Below are positions 8,266 through 16,700 of a stretch of 64,000 nt of DNA, in pieces. Made by a program: the position numbers and the translations under genes. The number at the start of each line of letters is the position of its first letter. The first letter of the stretch is position 1. This DNA is from Kitasatospora sp. MAP12-44 (GTDB lineage: Bacteria; Actinomycetota; Actinomycetes; Streptomycetales; Streptomycetaceae): assembly GCF_029892095.1 (NCBI RefSeq), contig NZ_JARZAE010000004.1, forward strand, positions 6,386,001 through 6,450,000, written 5' to 3'. The notes under the pieces are model-generated. The model did no database searches. It saw only the letters and a program-made list of their open reading frames with translations, and was not told the DNA's origin.

Positions 8266-9873
8266 ATGGCGGCTACTGGATCCGAAGAGCACGGTGCGAA
8301 GACCTACTACGTATCGACCCCCATCTACTACGTCAATGACGCCCCTCACCTGGGACATGCCTACACGACCGTCGCAGGTGACGTGCTCACCCGTTGGCAC
8401 CGCCAGCGCGGCGAGCGGGTGTGGTTCCTCACCGGCACCGACGAGCACGGCCAGAAGATCAAGCGCACCGCCGACGCGAACGGGGTCACCCCGAAGGAGT
8501 GGTGCGACAGACTGGTGAACGGGGCGTGGAAGCCTCTGTGGGCGCACCTCGACATCGCGAACGACGACTTCATCCGCACCACCGAGCCGCGCCACACCGC
8601 GCGCGTCCAGGAGTTCGTCCAGGACCTGCACGACAAGGGCGAGATCTACAAGAAGGATTACGAAGGCCCGTACTGCGTCGGCTGCGAGGAGTACAAGATC
8701 CCCGGTGAGCTGCTGGAGGGCGAGGGGGGCACGCAGCTGTGCCCGGTCCACAAGACGCCGGTGGAGACCCTGAAGGAGGAGAACTACTTCTTCAAGCTCT
8801 CCGAGTACGGCTCCCGGCTGCTGGAGCACTACGAGGCCAACCCCGGTTTCATCCAGCCCGAGTCGGCACGCAACGAGGTCGTGAACTTCGTCAAGCAGGG
8901 CCTGCAGGACCTCTCCATCTCGCGGTCGACCTTCGACTGGGGCATCAAGGTGCCGTGGGACGAGCGGCACGTCATCTACGTGTGGATCGACGCGCTGCTC
9001 AACTACGCGACCGCGGTGGGGTACGGCTCGGACCCGGCGAGGTTCGAGGAGGTCTTCCCCGCCGACGTCCACCTGGTCGGCAAGGACATCCTGCGCTTCC
9101 ACGCGATCATCTGGCCCGCGCTCCTGATGGCCAACGGCCTGCCCCTGCCCGGCCGGATCGTGGCCAACGGCTGGCTGCTGGTGGGTGGCGAGAAGATGAG
9201 CAAGTCCAACCTGACCGGCATCAAGCCACAGGACCTCACCGAGCACTTCGGCGTCGACGCCTACCGCTGGTACTTCCTGCGAGCGATCGCCTTCGGCAAC
9301 GACGGCTCGTTCTCCTGGGAGGACTTCGCCGCCCGCTACACCTCCGAACTCGCCAACGACTACGGCAACCTGGCGTCGCGCGTGGTGGCGATGGTCGGCA
9401 AGTACTTCGACGGGGTCCTGCCCGGCGCCACCGCGGTCGAGGACGCCGAGCGGGCGGTACAGCTCGGCCTGGCGAAGGCCGTCGACGCCGCCGACCGAAG
9501 GATCGGCGAGGAGTTGGACTTCGCCGGTGGCATCGCCGCGGTCTTCGAGTTCATCAAGCAGGTCAACGGCTATCTGACCGAGCAGCAGCCGTGGGCGGTC
9601 GCCAAGGACGAGTCCGCGCAGGGCCGGGCCAGGCTCGCGACCATCCTCTACACCGCCTGCGAAGCCCTGCGCGGGTGCGCGGTGCTGCTCAACCCCGTGA
9701 TGCCCGAGACCTCGCAGCGGCTGTGGGACTCCCTCGGGGCGGATGCCTCACTGGGGGCGCTCGGCGACCAGCGGGTCCAGGAGGTGGGCCGCTGGGGCAC
9801 GTTGCCGGCAGGTTCGGTGCTCACCAAGGGTGCGGTCCTCTTCCCGCGGTTGGAGGTCACCGAGCCTGCCTGA
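8266..9873 (+). CDS. metG: methionyl-tRNA synthetase
   Basis: A 535-residue class I aminoacyl-tRNA synthetase that charges tRNA-Met. The HIGH motif appears as HLGHAY near residue 25-30 and KMSKS near residue 305. One zinc knuckle is visible (CVGCEEYK ... CPVH). Length and sequence match the usual actinomycete housekeeping enzyme, without the C-terminal tRNA-binding extension found in some bacteria. The ATG lies directly behind a TAGAAT box with no ribosome binding site, which suggests leaderless translation. It marks the boundary between the left biosynthetic locus and the region to the right. I see no sign that it is a divergent resistance copy. Confidence 0.97.
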   Translation: MAATGSEEHGAKTYYVSTPIYYVNDAPHLGHAYTTVAGDVLTRWHRQRGERVWFLTGTDEHGQKIKRTADANGVTPKEWCDRLVNGAWKPLWAHLDIANDDFIRTTEPRHTARVQEFVQDLHDKGEIYKKDYEGPYCVGCEEYKIPGELLEGEGGTQLCPVHKTPVETLKEENYFFKLSEYGSRLLEHYEANPGFIQPESARNEVVNFVKQGLQDLSISRSTFDWGIKVPWDERHVIYVWIDALLNYATAVGYGSDPARFEEVFPADVHLVGKDILRFHAIIWPALLMANGLPLPGRIVANGWLLVGGEKMSKSNLTGIKPQDLTEHFGVDAYRWYFLRAIAFGNDGSFSWEDFAARYTSELANDYGNLASRVVAMVGKYFDGVLPGATAVEDAERAVQLGLAKAVDAADRRIGEELDFAGGIAAVFEFIKQVNGYLTEQQPWAVAKDESAQGRARLATILYTACEALRGCAVLLNPVMPETSQRLWDSLGADASLGALGDQRVQEVGRWGTLPAGSVLTKGAVLFPRLEVTEPA

Positions 9874-10044
9874 GCACGATCAACTGCCTGCTCTGCGGGT
9901 CGCTTTGGGGTAGGACTGATCCGGACGGTCCGCATACGAGTGGCCTGGTGGGACCCGGAACACCCGCCGCCACGCGGGGACGCAGCAGCGGCGGGAGGCG
10001 GCGGAGATTTTCGTCGCTGGGGAGGACTTGCGGGGGGCCGGCGG

Positions 10045-10076
10045 GGTACATTGGCTGTGGTACCAAAACAGGTACC
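10045..10076. promoter_or_regulatory. three GGTAC repeats, candidate operator of the toxin-antitoxin pair
   Basis: GGTACA at 10045, GGTACC at 10059 and GGTACC at 10071 lie 44-75 bases before the antitoxin start, at 14- and 12-bp steps. Ribbon-helix-helix antitoxins often repress their own operon through short repeated half-sites. This is inference from position and repetition. Confidence 0.35.
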
Positions 10077-10119
10077 TGGTTGACTTGTGTGCCCCGACAC
10101 CATTCCAAAGGCGGACACC

Positions 10120-10317
10120 ATGCCCGCACTCAACATCACCTTCACCGTCGAAGAGATGGCCCGTATTCGCGAGGCGACTGCAGAGGAGGAGACCAGCATG
10201 AAGACCTTCGCTCACGACGCCGTCCTCAACGAAGTTCATCGCCGCAAGGTCGCCGCCGCGGCGGTCCGCGTCGCCCGTATCTCCGCAGGCCTCAACAAGC
10301 GTCTTGCGGATAAGTAA
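10120..10317 (+). CDS. antitoxin-like ribbon-helix-helix protein, partner of Doc toxin
   Basis: A 65-residue protein. The ATG at 10120 is preferred over an upstream in-frame start because MPALNITFTVEEMARIRE begins the usual beta-strand/helix of RHH proteins and AAAGGCGG precedes it. The body is charged and Ala/Arg-rich (KVAAAAVRVARISAGLNKRL), typical of small DNA-binding antitoxins. It is followed after 12 bases by a Doc/Fic toxin gene in the same frame, which fixes its role by context: it would neutralise the toxin and repress the operon. Intrinsic disorder at the C-terminus is likely. Confidence 0.7.
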   Translation: MPALNITFTVEEMARIREATAEEETSMKTFAHDAVLNEVHRRKVAAAAVRVARISAGLNKRLADK

Positions 10318-10329
10318 CCGGAGAACGCC

Positions 10330-10716
10330 ATCACGGAGTACCTCGACGTCCAGGACGTCCTGGCCATTGCGAAGGTCGTCCTCGAGCCGTTCGGCATGGA
10401 GGTCAAGATCCGGGACTATGGCCTGCTGCAGAGTGCGGTGGCACGTCCCCAGGCCGGCGGGTTCGGCATTGAGGCGTATCCGGATCTGTTCGAGAAGGCT
10501 GCGGCACTGCTGCACTCGCTCGCGAGTAACCACAGCCTGATCGACGGCAACAAGCGCACTGCCTGGACGGTGACCGCGGTCTTCGTGGACATCAATGATC
10601 ATGAGCTGCTTGAGCCGCTCAACGAGGACGCAGCGGAGGAGCTTGTGCTCGAAGTGGCGCAGTCCCGGCTGGATGTGCCGGAAATCGCGCGTCGACTCCG
10701 GCCCTTCTTCTCGTAG
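10330..10716 (+). CDS. Doc/Fic-type toxin with probable ATC start codon
   Basis: About 128 residues. The Fic/Doc catalytic loop is present as HSLIDGNKRTAW, matching HxxxxGNKR with an Asp before the Gly. Doc enzymes phosphorylate (or AMPylate) targets such as EF-Tu. Doc proteins normally begin 'MTEYL..'; here the codons are ATC ACG GAG TAC CTC, with GGAG 7-8 bases upstream of the ATC and an in-frame TAA (antitoxin stop) just before. No ATG, GTG or TTG exists between that stop and the ATG at 10396, which would remove the first helix and its conserved region. So either ATC is used, or the gene has lost its start and makes an inactive short form. Confidence 0.7.
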   Translation: MTEYLDVQDVLAIAKVVLEPFGMEVKIRDYGLLQSAVARPQAGGFGIEAYPDLFEKAAALLHSLASNHSLIDGNKRTAWTVTAVFVDINDHELLEPLNEDAAEELVLEVAQSRLDVPEIARRLRPFFS

Positions 10717-10731
10717 CCACGGCACGCGACT

Positions 10732-10764
10732 ATGGCCCGCCCCCGGTGCCGGGGTGCGGGCCAT
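10732..10764. terminator. bidirectional hairpin terminator
   Basis: ATGGCCCGC plus CCCCGG, a TG loop, CCGGGG, one bulged T and GCGGGCCAT form a 15-bp stem. It lies between the toxin gene (plus) and the DUF3303-like gene (minus), so it would end both transcripts. There is no T-tract, as is common in actinomycetes. Confidence 0.75.
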
Positions 10765-10777
10765 TCGTCGGGTGTGG

Positions 10778-11065
10778 TCAGGACTTCTGGAGGCCGGCCT
10801 GGACGTCGTCGAAGTTCATCACCGGGATGAAGGTGATCTTGGCGCCGAGGTCCTGGAAGAACGGCTCGGCGATGCTCGGGATGTCGGACGGATCCTTGAG
10901 GTCGAAGACGACGTAACCGGTACGCATCCCGTCCAACGCTCCGAAGTACGCGGCCTCCGGCTTGATCCGGTCGAACACCGACTTCATGGTGGTGGCGAGC
11001 GTCTTGCCGACGATCGCCTTGTTCGCCTTCTCGGTGTCCATCTGGACCGTCAGCAGCACCCGCAT
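10778..11065 (-). CDS. small DUF3303-like conserved protein
   Basis: A 95-residue cytoplasmic protein starting MRVLLTVQMDTEKANKAI, with GAGAGGGTGG placed well before the ATG at 11065. It reads as a small alpha/beta (ferredoxin-like) protein with a DLKDPSDIPSIAEPFF segment; similar 'DUF3303' proteins are common in actinomycetes, with no known function. The gene ends next to the strong hairpin at 10732-10764. It is 126 bp downstream of the MFS gene that closes the NRPS operon and could be read from it or from its own promoter. No membrane segment or catalytic motif is visible. The family name is from memory. Confidence 0.6.
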   Translation of the reverse strand: MRVLLTVQMDTEKANKAIVGKTLATTMKSVFDRIKPEAAYFGALDGMRTGYVVFDLKDPSDIPSIAEPFFQDLGAKITFIPVMNFDDVQAGLQKS

Positions 11066-11191
11066 GGTCGTTCCACCCTCTCGTTGGCGTTCGGCACACA
11101 TGTGCCGCTTGCCAAGCGTTGCCGCGATTCGGGGCCTTTGCAGCTGGAGTAAGGCATCGGAGTGCAGTCCGGCGTCCGGCGTGCCAGCGGC

Positions 11192-12484
11192 TCAGGCCAT
11201 CGTGACGACGGGCTTGGAGCAGAGGACGGCGGCTCCGGTGGCGATCAGGATGGCGGCTGTGGCGGCGAACATGGCCTCCGGGTGGGACTTGGCCAGGGCG
11301 CCGCACAGCACCAGGGAGACGGGGGCGGCGATGTAGCCCGCGACCATGTCGACGGAGATGACGCGGCCGAGGATCTCACCGCGGATGTTGCGCTGGATCC
11401 AGCTCATTCCGAACACGCCCTGGAAGCCGATGCCCAGGCCCATCAGCAGCACCACACCGACGGCTTCGACCAGATTGCCGAGCATCCCCAGGGCGAGCAT
11501 CCCGGCGCCCAGCCAGCCGGTGAGAGCGGAGATGAGCAGGCCCACGCGCAGGTGGCGACGGGTTGCGCCGCCCAGCAGGGCGCCGACGATGGCTCCTGCG
11601 GCCAGTGCGCCGTCCAGCAGGCCGAGGGAGGTCGCTCCTCCGTGGAGCCGGAACTTGGCCAGACTGGCGAAGCCCACGGTGAACGGACCGGCGTAGCAGA
11701 AGGTCACGGCGGTGTCGATGACGACCATGGCGCGGATCCGCGGGTCCGACCAGACGTAGACCAGGCCGGCCCGGATCCGGCTGCCGAGGGAATCCCTGGC
11801 CGTGTCGGCCCTGGTCCTGGTCGCCGGGGCGGTGACGCGGCGGGTGGCCCGGCTGACGAACAGGGCGACCAGGGCGAAGCAGCAGCTGTCGACGGCGAAG
11901 GCGGCACTGGGGTCGGTGGCGGCCACCACGATGCCGCCGATGGCGGGGCCGAGCACCGAGGCGACCCGACTGCCCACGCTGAGAAGGGCGTTCGCCGGCT
12001 CCAACTGCTCCGGCTCGACGACCGAGGGCAGGATGGAGCTGCGTGCGGGCTGGAAGAACGCGTCGACCGCGCCGAAGAACGCCGCTGCCGCGAACAGCAT
12101 CCACAGGTTGAGCAGGTGCGCGAATCCGGCTGCCGCCACCCCCGCCATCAGTGCGCAGCGCAGGAGGCTGGAGAACATCATCAGGTGACGGGCCGACAAC
12201 CTGTCGCTGAGCGCCCCGCCGAGCAGGGTGAGCAGGGCGCGCGGCACGGCCTGGCAGGCGAGGACCACGCCGAGAGCCAGGCTGGAGTGGGTGAGAGTGA
12301 GGGTGATCCAGGCGAAGGCGACGGTGCTGAATCCGTCTCCCAGGAGGGAGAAGGACTGGGCGGTCCACAGGTTGCGGAAGGAGGGCGTGCGCAGGGGTGC
12401 GCGCAGCGAGGGTCGTTCGGTCGGGGTCACGGTCGGGGTCTCGGTCAAGGTCGCGGTCGCGGTCTCGGTCAAGGTCTCAGTCAT
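11192..12484 (-). CDS. MFS transporter of the NRPS operon
   Basis: A 430-residue membrane protein with about 12 hydrophobic spans, of the enterobactin-exporter-like MFS type (FRNLWTAQSFSLLGDGFS at TM1; GGALSDRLSARHLMM in the loop 2-3). The N-terminus is a Thr/Glu repeat (MTETLTETATATLTETPT...) encoded by a short 'GAGACC'-type repeat, which probably grew by slippage; a longer frame upstream overlaps the P450 and is unlikely. The gene follows the P450 by 55 bp on the same strand and most likely exports the peptide made by the three synthetases, also giving self-protection. Confidence 0.88.
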   Translation of the reverse strand: MTETLTETATATLTETPTVTPTERPSLRAPLRTPSFRNLWTAQSFSLLGDGFSTVAFAWITLTLTHSSLALGVVLACQAVPRALLTLLGGALSDRLSARHLMMFSSLLRCALMAGVAAAGFAHLLNLWMLFAAAAFFGAVDAFFQPARSSILPSVVEPEQLEPANALLSVGSRVASVLGPAIGGIVVAATDPSAAFAVDSCCFALVALFVSRATRRVTAPATRTRADTARDSLGSRIRAGLVYVWSDPRIRAMVVIDTAVTFCYAGPFTVGFASLAKFRLHGGATSLGLLDGALAAGAIVGALLGGATRRHLRVGLLISALTGWLGAGMLALGMLGNLVEAVGVVLLMGLGIGFQGVFGMSWIQRNIRGEILGRVISVDMVAGYIAAPVSLVLCGALAKSHPEAMFAATAAILIATGAAVLCSKPVVTMA

Positions 12485-12539
12485 GCGCTGGTTCTTCGCC
12501 TTCGTCGGTGTGCGGAGGACGGGGAGGACGCGGAGGACG

Positions 12540-13766
12540 TCAGTAGCTGACGGGGAGGTCCTTGAGACTGCGGTTGAGCAGCGAGAGCTGCCACTCGTGG
12601 CGGGACGGGAGAAGCCGCAGGTTCGGACGCTCCCGTACCAGGACCCCGAGCGCACTGCCTGCCACCAGTCGGGCCAGGGGCGCGCCGATGCAGAAGTGGA
12701 TGCCGTATCCGAACCCGAGGTGCGAGGTGCGGCCGCGGTGGACGTCGAAGGTGTCCGGGTCGTCGAACTGCCGCGGGTCGCGGTTGGCGGCGGCGGTCAC
12801 CAGGAAGATCCGGTCACCGGCGCGGATGTCCTGGCCGTCGAGCTGCAGGTCCTCGGCGGCGATGCGCACCGACATCTTGGAGGGACCGTCGAAGCGCAGG
12901 GCCTCCTCGACCGCACCGGACAGGAGCTTGGGGTTCTCCCGTGCCGCTTCGAGCTGGTGAGGGTGCATCAGCAGGGCGCGCAGTCCGTTGGCGATGAGGT
13001 TGCTGGTGGTCTCCCCGCCGGCGAAGGCCAGATGGGTCAGCATGCCGATGAACTCCTCGTCGCTGACCGTGTCGCCGATGGCGCCCCCGGCCAGCACCGC
13101 GCTGATCAGGTCGTCCTGGGGCTGCTCACGGCGCTGGCGCACCAGGTCGGCCAGGTAGTCGTAGAGCTTGACCAGTGACTGCAGCGAGGTGCGGTACTCC
13201 CGTTCCTCCTGGGCGGCGCCGAGCACCAGGTCGCCCACCCGGGCGTTCCAGTACCAGAACGAAGGGGCGTGAGCGTGCGGAACACCGAGCCAGCGGGCGA
13301 AGACCAGGCTGGGCAGGGTCCTGGCCACCTCGGCGACGGCGTCCCCGCTGCTGCCGGGCGCGGCGCGGCGGGACAGCAGCGATGTGGTGGCCTTCTCGAT
13401 CAGCCCCGAGTAGCGGTTGATGGCGCGGGCGGAGAACTGGTCCTGGAACACCCCGCGCAGCCTGCGGTGCTGCGGCGGGTCGTTGAAGACCATCCAGTGC
13501 GACAGCAGACCGACCGCGCGCCGGGCCTCGTCGTCCAGGACGCTGGCCGGGATGGCCTCCATCAGCGGTCGGACCCGGTCGGCGGACAGGGACGGGTGGC
13601 CCAGCGCCTCGGCCATCTGCGCATAGCCGGTGACCAGCCAGGCACGGTGGATGCTGCTCCAGTGGACGGGCCGGTGCTCGCGCAGCGCGTTGAGATAGGG
13701 GTACGGGTCGGCGTTGACCTGGGGGTCCAGCAGGTAGCGCTCGGTGAAGCGGGTGGCGGTCAGCAC
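12540..13766 (-). CDS. cytochrome P450, peptide tailoring
   Basis: A 408-residue P450. The I-helix motif is FAGGETTSNL, the ExxR motif is EALR, and the haem loop is GFGYGIHFCIGAPLAR with the Cys ligand. The start is the GTG at 13766: it has GGAGGAC 8 bases upstream and overlaps the NRPS stop (13760-13762) by 7 bp, so translation is coupled. P450s in such operons hydroxylate a residue, epoxidise, or form C-C or C-O cross-links between aromatic side chains. It probably acts on a carrier-bound residue or on the released peptide. No ferredoxin gene is next to it, so electrons would come from a shared partner. Confidence 0.93.
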   Translation of the reverse strand: MLTATRFTERYLLDPQVNADPYPYLNALREHRPVHWSSIHRAWLVTGYAQMAEALGHPSLSADRVRPLMEAIPASVLDDEARRAVGLLSHWMVFNDPPQHRRLRGVFQDQFSARAINRYSGLIEKATTSLLSRRAAPGSSGDAVAEVARTLPSLVFARWLGVPHAHAPSFWYWNARVGDLVLGAAQEEREYRTSLQSLVKLYDYLADLVRQRREQPQDDLISAVLAGGAIGDTVSDEEFIGMLTHLAFAGGETTSNLIANGLRALLMHPHQLEAARENPKLLSGAVEEALRFDGPSKMSVRIAAEDLQLDGQDIRAGDRIFLVTAAANRDPRQFDDPDTFDVHRGRTSHLGFGYGIHFCIGAPLARLVAGSALGVLVRERPNLRLLPSRHEWQLSLLNRSLKDLPVSY

Positions 13767-16700
13767 GGACGTCCTCCGGAGGTGAGCGTGTCGAGCAGCG
13801 CGGCGATGGCGCCGACGCCGGGATCGGTGAGCATGGTGCGGTGCCCTCCAGGGAGGTGGTGCACCTGGAGTCCGCCGACCGCCAGGCCCTGCCAGGCCGA
13901 CAGGTACTCGCGGTAGGGGACGCCGATGTCGGGCATCGGGGTGTCCTGGGGCTGGTCGGCGGTGTCCTGGCCGATGACCAGGTGGATCTGCCCGGGGTAG
14001 GGGCGGGCCCGGTAGTCGGCCAGGGCCTGCAGCAGCGAGTGCCACACCTCGATCGGAGCGTCCTGGGCCAGGTCGACCTCCTCGTCGACCATGCCCGCGT
14101 CGCGCAGGACGGTCCGCAGCCGGGCGTCCGCCGCGGTGCGGGCCTCGGATCCGGCGGGTGCGGCGCGCAGTTCGTCGCGCAGGACCAGCGCGTGGCGCTG
14201 CTGCTCGGCGAAGCCGGCGAGCCGGCGGTGGGTGTCCGGGGTGGGCAGATAGGGCTCGACCAGGATCAGCGGCGCCACGGCGGCACCGGCGTCGAGGAGT
14301 TGGGTGGCCATCTCCAGGGCGATGTTGGCGCCCATCGACCAGCCGAGGATCGCGTGCGGGCCGTCGGCCCGGTCGGCCGTCAGTTCGCTGACGTAGGTGG
14401 CGGCGATCTCACGGATCGTGAGCGGGTCGGTGCCGCCGGCCAGGCCCAGGGCCTGGTAGCCGTGCACCGGCCGGGCGCCGCCCAGGGCCCGGGCGAGCGG
14501 GAGGTACCAGGTGACGCTGCCGCCGGTGGGGTGGACGCAGTTCAGCGGCTGCCCCGCTCCCGGGCGCAGCAGCACCCGGGAGCGCGGGCCTGCCACCGGG
14601 TCAGCGGCGGTCCCCAGGGCGCCGATGCCGGCGATGGTGGGTGATTCGACCAGGTCACGGACGGTCAGGGCGAGACCCTGGGCGCGCGCCCGGGCCACCA
14701 CCCGGACCGTGGAGAGCGAGCTGCCGCCCAGGGCGAAGAAGTCGTCGTGGATGCCGACCCGCTCGACGCCCAGGACCTCGGCCCAGACCTGCGCCATCGC
14801 CTGTTCGGCGGGGGTACGCGGGGCGACGAAGCTGTCCGCCAGTTCGGCGCGGACGCTGGGCACGGGCGGCAGCGCCCGGCGGTTGACCTTGCGGTTGGCG
14901 GTGAGCGGTATCGCGTCGATGACCACGTAGGCGGTCGGCACCATGTGGGCCGGCAGCCGGCGACGGAGCGACTGGCGCAGCTCCTCGGCCTGCGGGGCGC
15001 TGCCCGGGTCCTGCGGCACCACGTAGGCGACCAGCCGCGGGTCGCCGCTTCCATCGGTGCGCACCATCGCCACGGCCGACTGGACGCCGGGGTGGGTCAG
15101 CAGGGCGTCCTCGACCTCGCCGAGCTCGATCCGGAATCCCCGCAGCTTGACCTGGCTGTCCTGGCGTCCGACGTAGTCGAGCGAGCCGTCGGCGGCGTAG
15201 CGGACGATGTCGCCGGTGCGGAACAGCCGGGCGCCGCTGCGGCCGCTGAAGGGGTCGGGGACGAAGCGCTGCGCGGTGACCCCGGGGCGACCCAGGTAGC
15301 CGCGGGCCAGACTGAGGCCGCCGATGCAGAGCTCGCCGGGGGCGCCGACCGGTACGGGCTCCAGGTCGGCGTTCAGGACGTAGGCCTCGGTGTTGCGGAT
15401 GGGGGTGCCGATGGAGGGCCGACCGCCGCCCGGCAGGCACTGGGCCGCGGTCACCCACACGGAGGTCTCGGTCAGGCCGTAGCCGTTGAGGAAGCGCCGC
15501 CCGGGCGCCCAGGTGTCGACGATCTCGGCGGGGCAGGCCTCGCCGGCGACCATCAGGGTGCGCAGCTCCGGCAGTCCCTGCGGGTCCATGACGCTCAGGG
15601 CGGTCGGGGGCAGTACCGCCGCGGTGATCCGCTGGGTGCGCAGGGTGCGGGTGAGGTCGGCCCCGGGCGCCAGGTCCTGGCGTGCGGCGGTGCACAGCCC
15701 GGCGCCGTTGGCCAGCGCCCAGGTCATCTCGAACACCGAGGCGTCGAAGCTGCTGGACGCGAACTGCAGCACCCGGTCGTCCGGGGTCGGAGCCAGGACG
15801 TCCTGCTGCGCCAGGACCAGGTTCAGCATCCCGCGATGGGTGACCGCCACCCCCTTGGGCGTGCCGGTGGAGCCGGAGGTGTAGATCACATAGGCGGTGC
15901 TGTCCGGTCCCACACCGGACTTGGGGCAGCCGGCCGGGAGCTGATCGGACTGCGGGTCGGACTGCGGGTCCGGGTCCGCGGTGAGTGCGCCGATCATGAG
16001 CGTGTGCTGGACCGCAGGGGCGGCGTGGGCCAGCTCGGGCTGGGTCAGCAGCACCGTCATGGCCGAGTCCCCGGCCATGAAGGCGAGCCGCTCCCCGGGG
16101 TATTCGGGGTCCAGGCAGAGGTAGGCGGCACCGGACTTGAGCACACCCAGGATCGCTCGCGCGAGGTCCGGGCCCCGTTCCAGGCAGATGCCGACCACGG
16201 TCTCGGTGTCGACTCCCAGCGCGCGCAGCCGCCGGGCGATCCGGTCGCCGGTGCGGTCGAGCTCGCCGTAGCCGGTGACGTCCTGGCCGTGGACCAGGGC
16301 GGGGGCCTGCGGGCGCTGCTCGGCGTGCTGCTGGACCAGTTCGTGGAACAGCCGCCGGTCGTCGTCCTCCTGGTACGGGTCCTGGTCCCGGTCCTGCGTG
16401 GTGGCGGCGTTCCAGCGGTGCAGCACCAGTTCGCGTGCGGCGCCGGTGAGGGCGGGCCGGGTGACCGGGCCGTGGGGCTCGGCGGCCATCGCCCGCAGCA
16501 GGCTCCGGTAGGTGTCCGCGAGCTGCTCGCAGGCGGTGGCGTCCAGGTAGCGGGGGTCGGCGTCCAGGGTCATGCCGCCCGGGTTGGCGTTCAGGCTGAG
16601 CGGGAAGTTGGTGCGGGCGACCTCCAAGGTGTCCTCCCACACGTTCTTCTCGAGCCGGTGGAAGTTCACGAAGTTGAAGACGGCCTCGACCGCGACTCCG

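Noticed and set aside
8266..9873. MetRS as a self-resistance copy for a MetRS inhibitor made by the adjacent locus
   Set aside because: Length and motifs match the ordinary housekeeping actinomycete enzyme and nothing suggests divergence; the rest of the genome would be needed to look for a second copy.
11162..12550. Plus-strand Gly/Gln/Glu-rich frame opposite the MFS gene
   Set aside because: Shadow frame; the minus strand encodes a clear 12-span MFS transporter.
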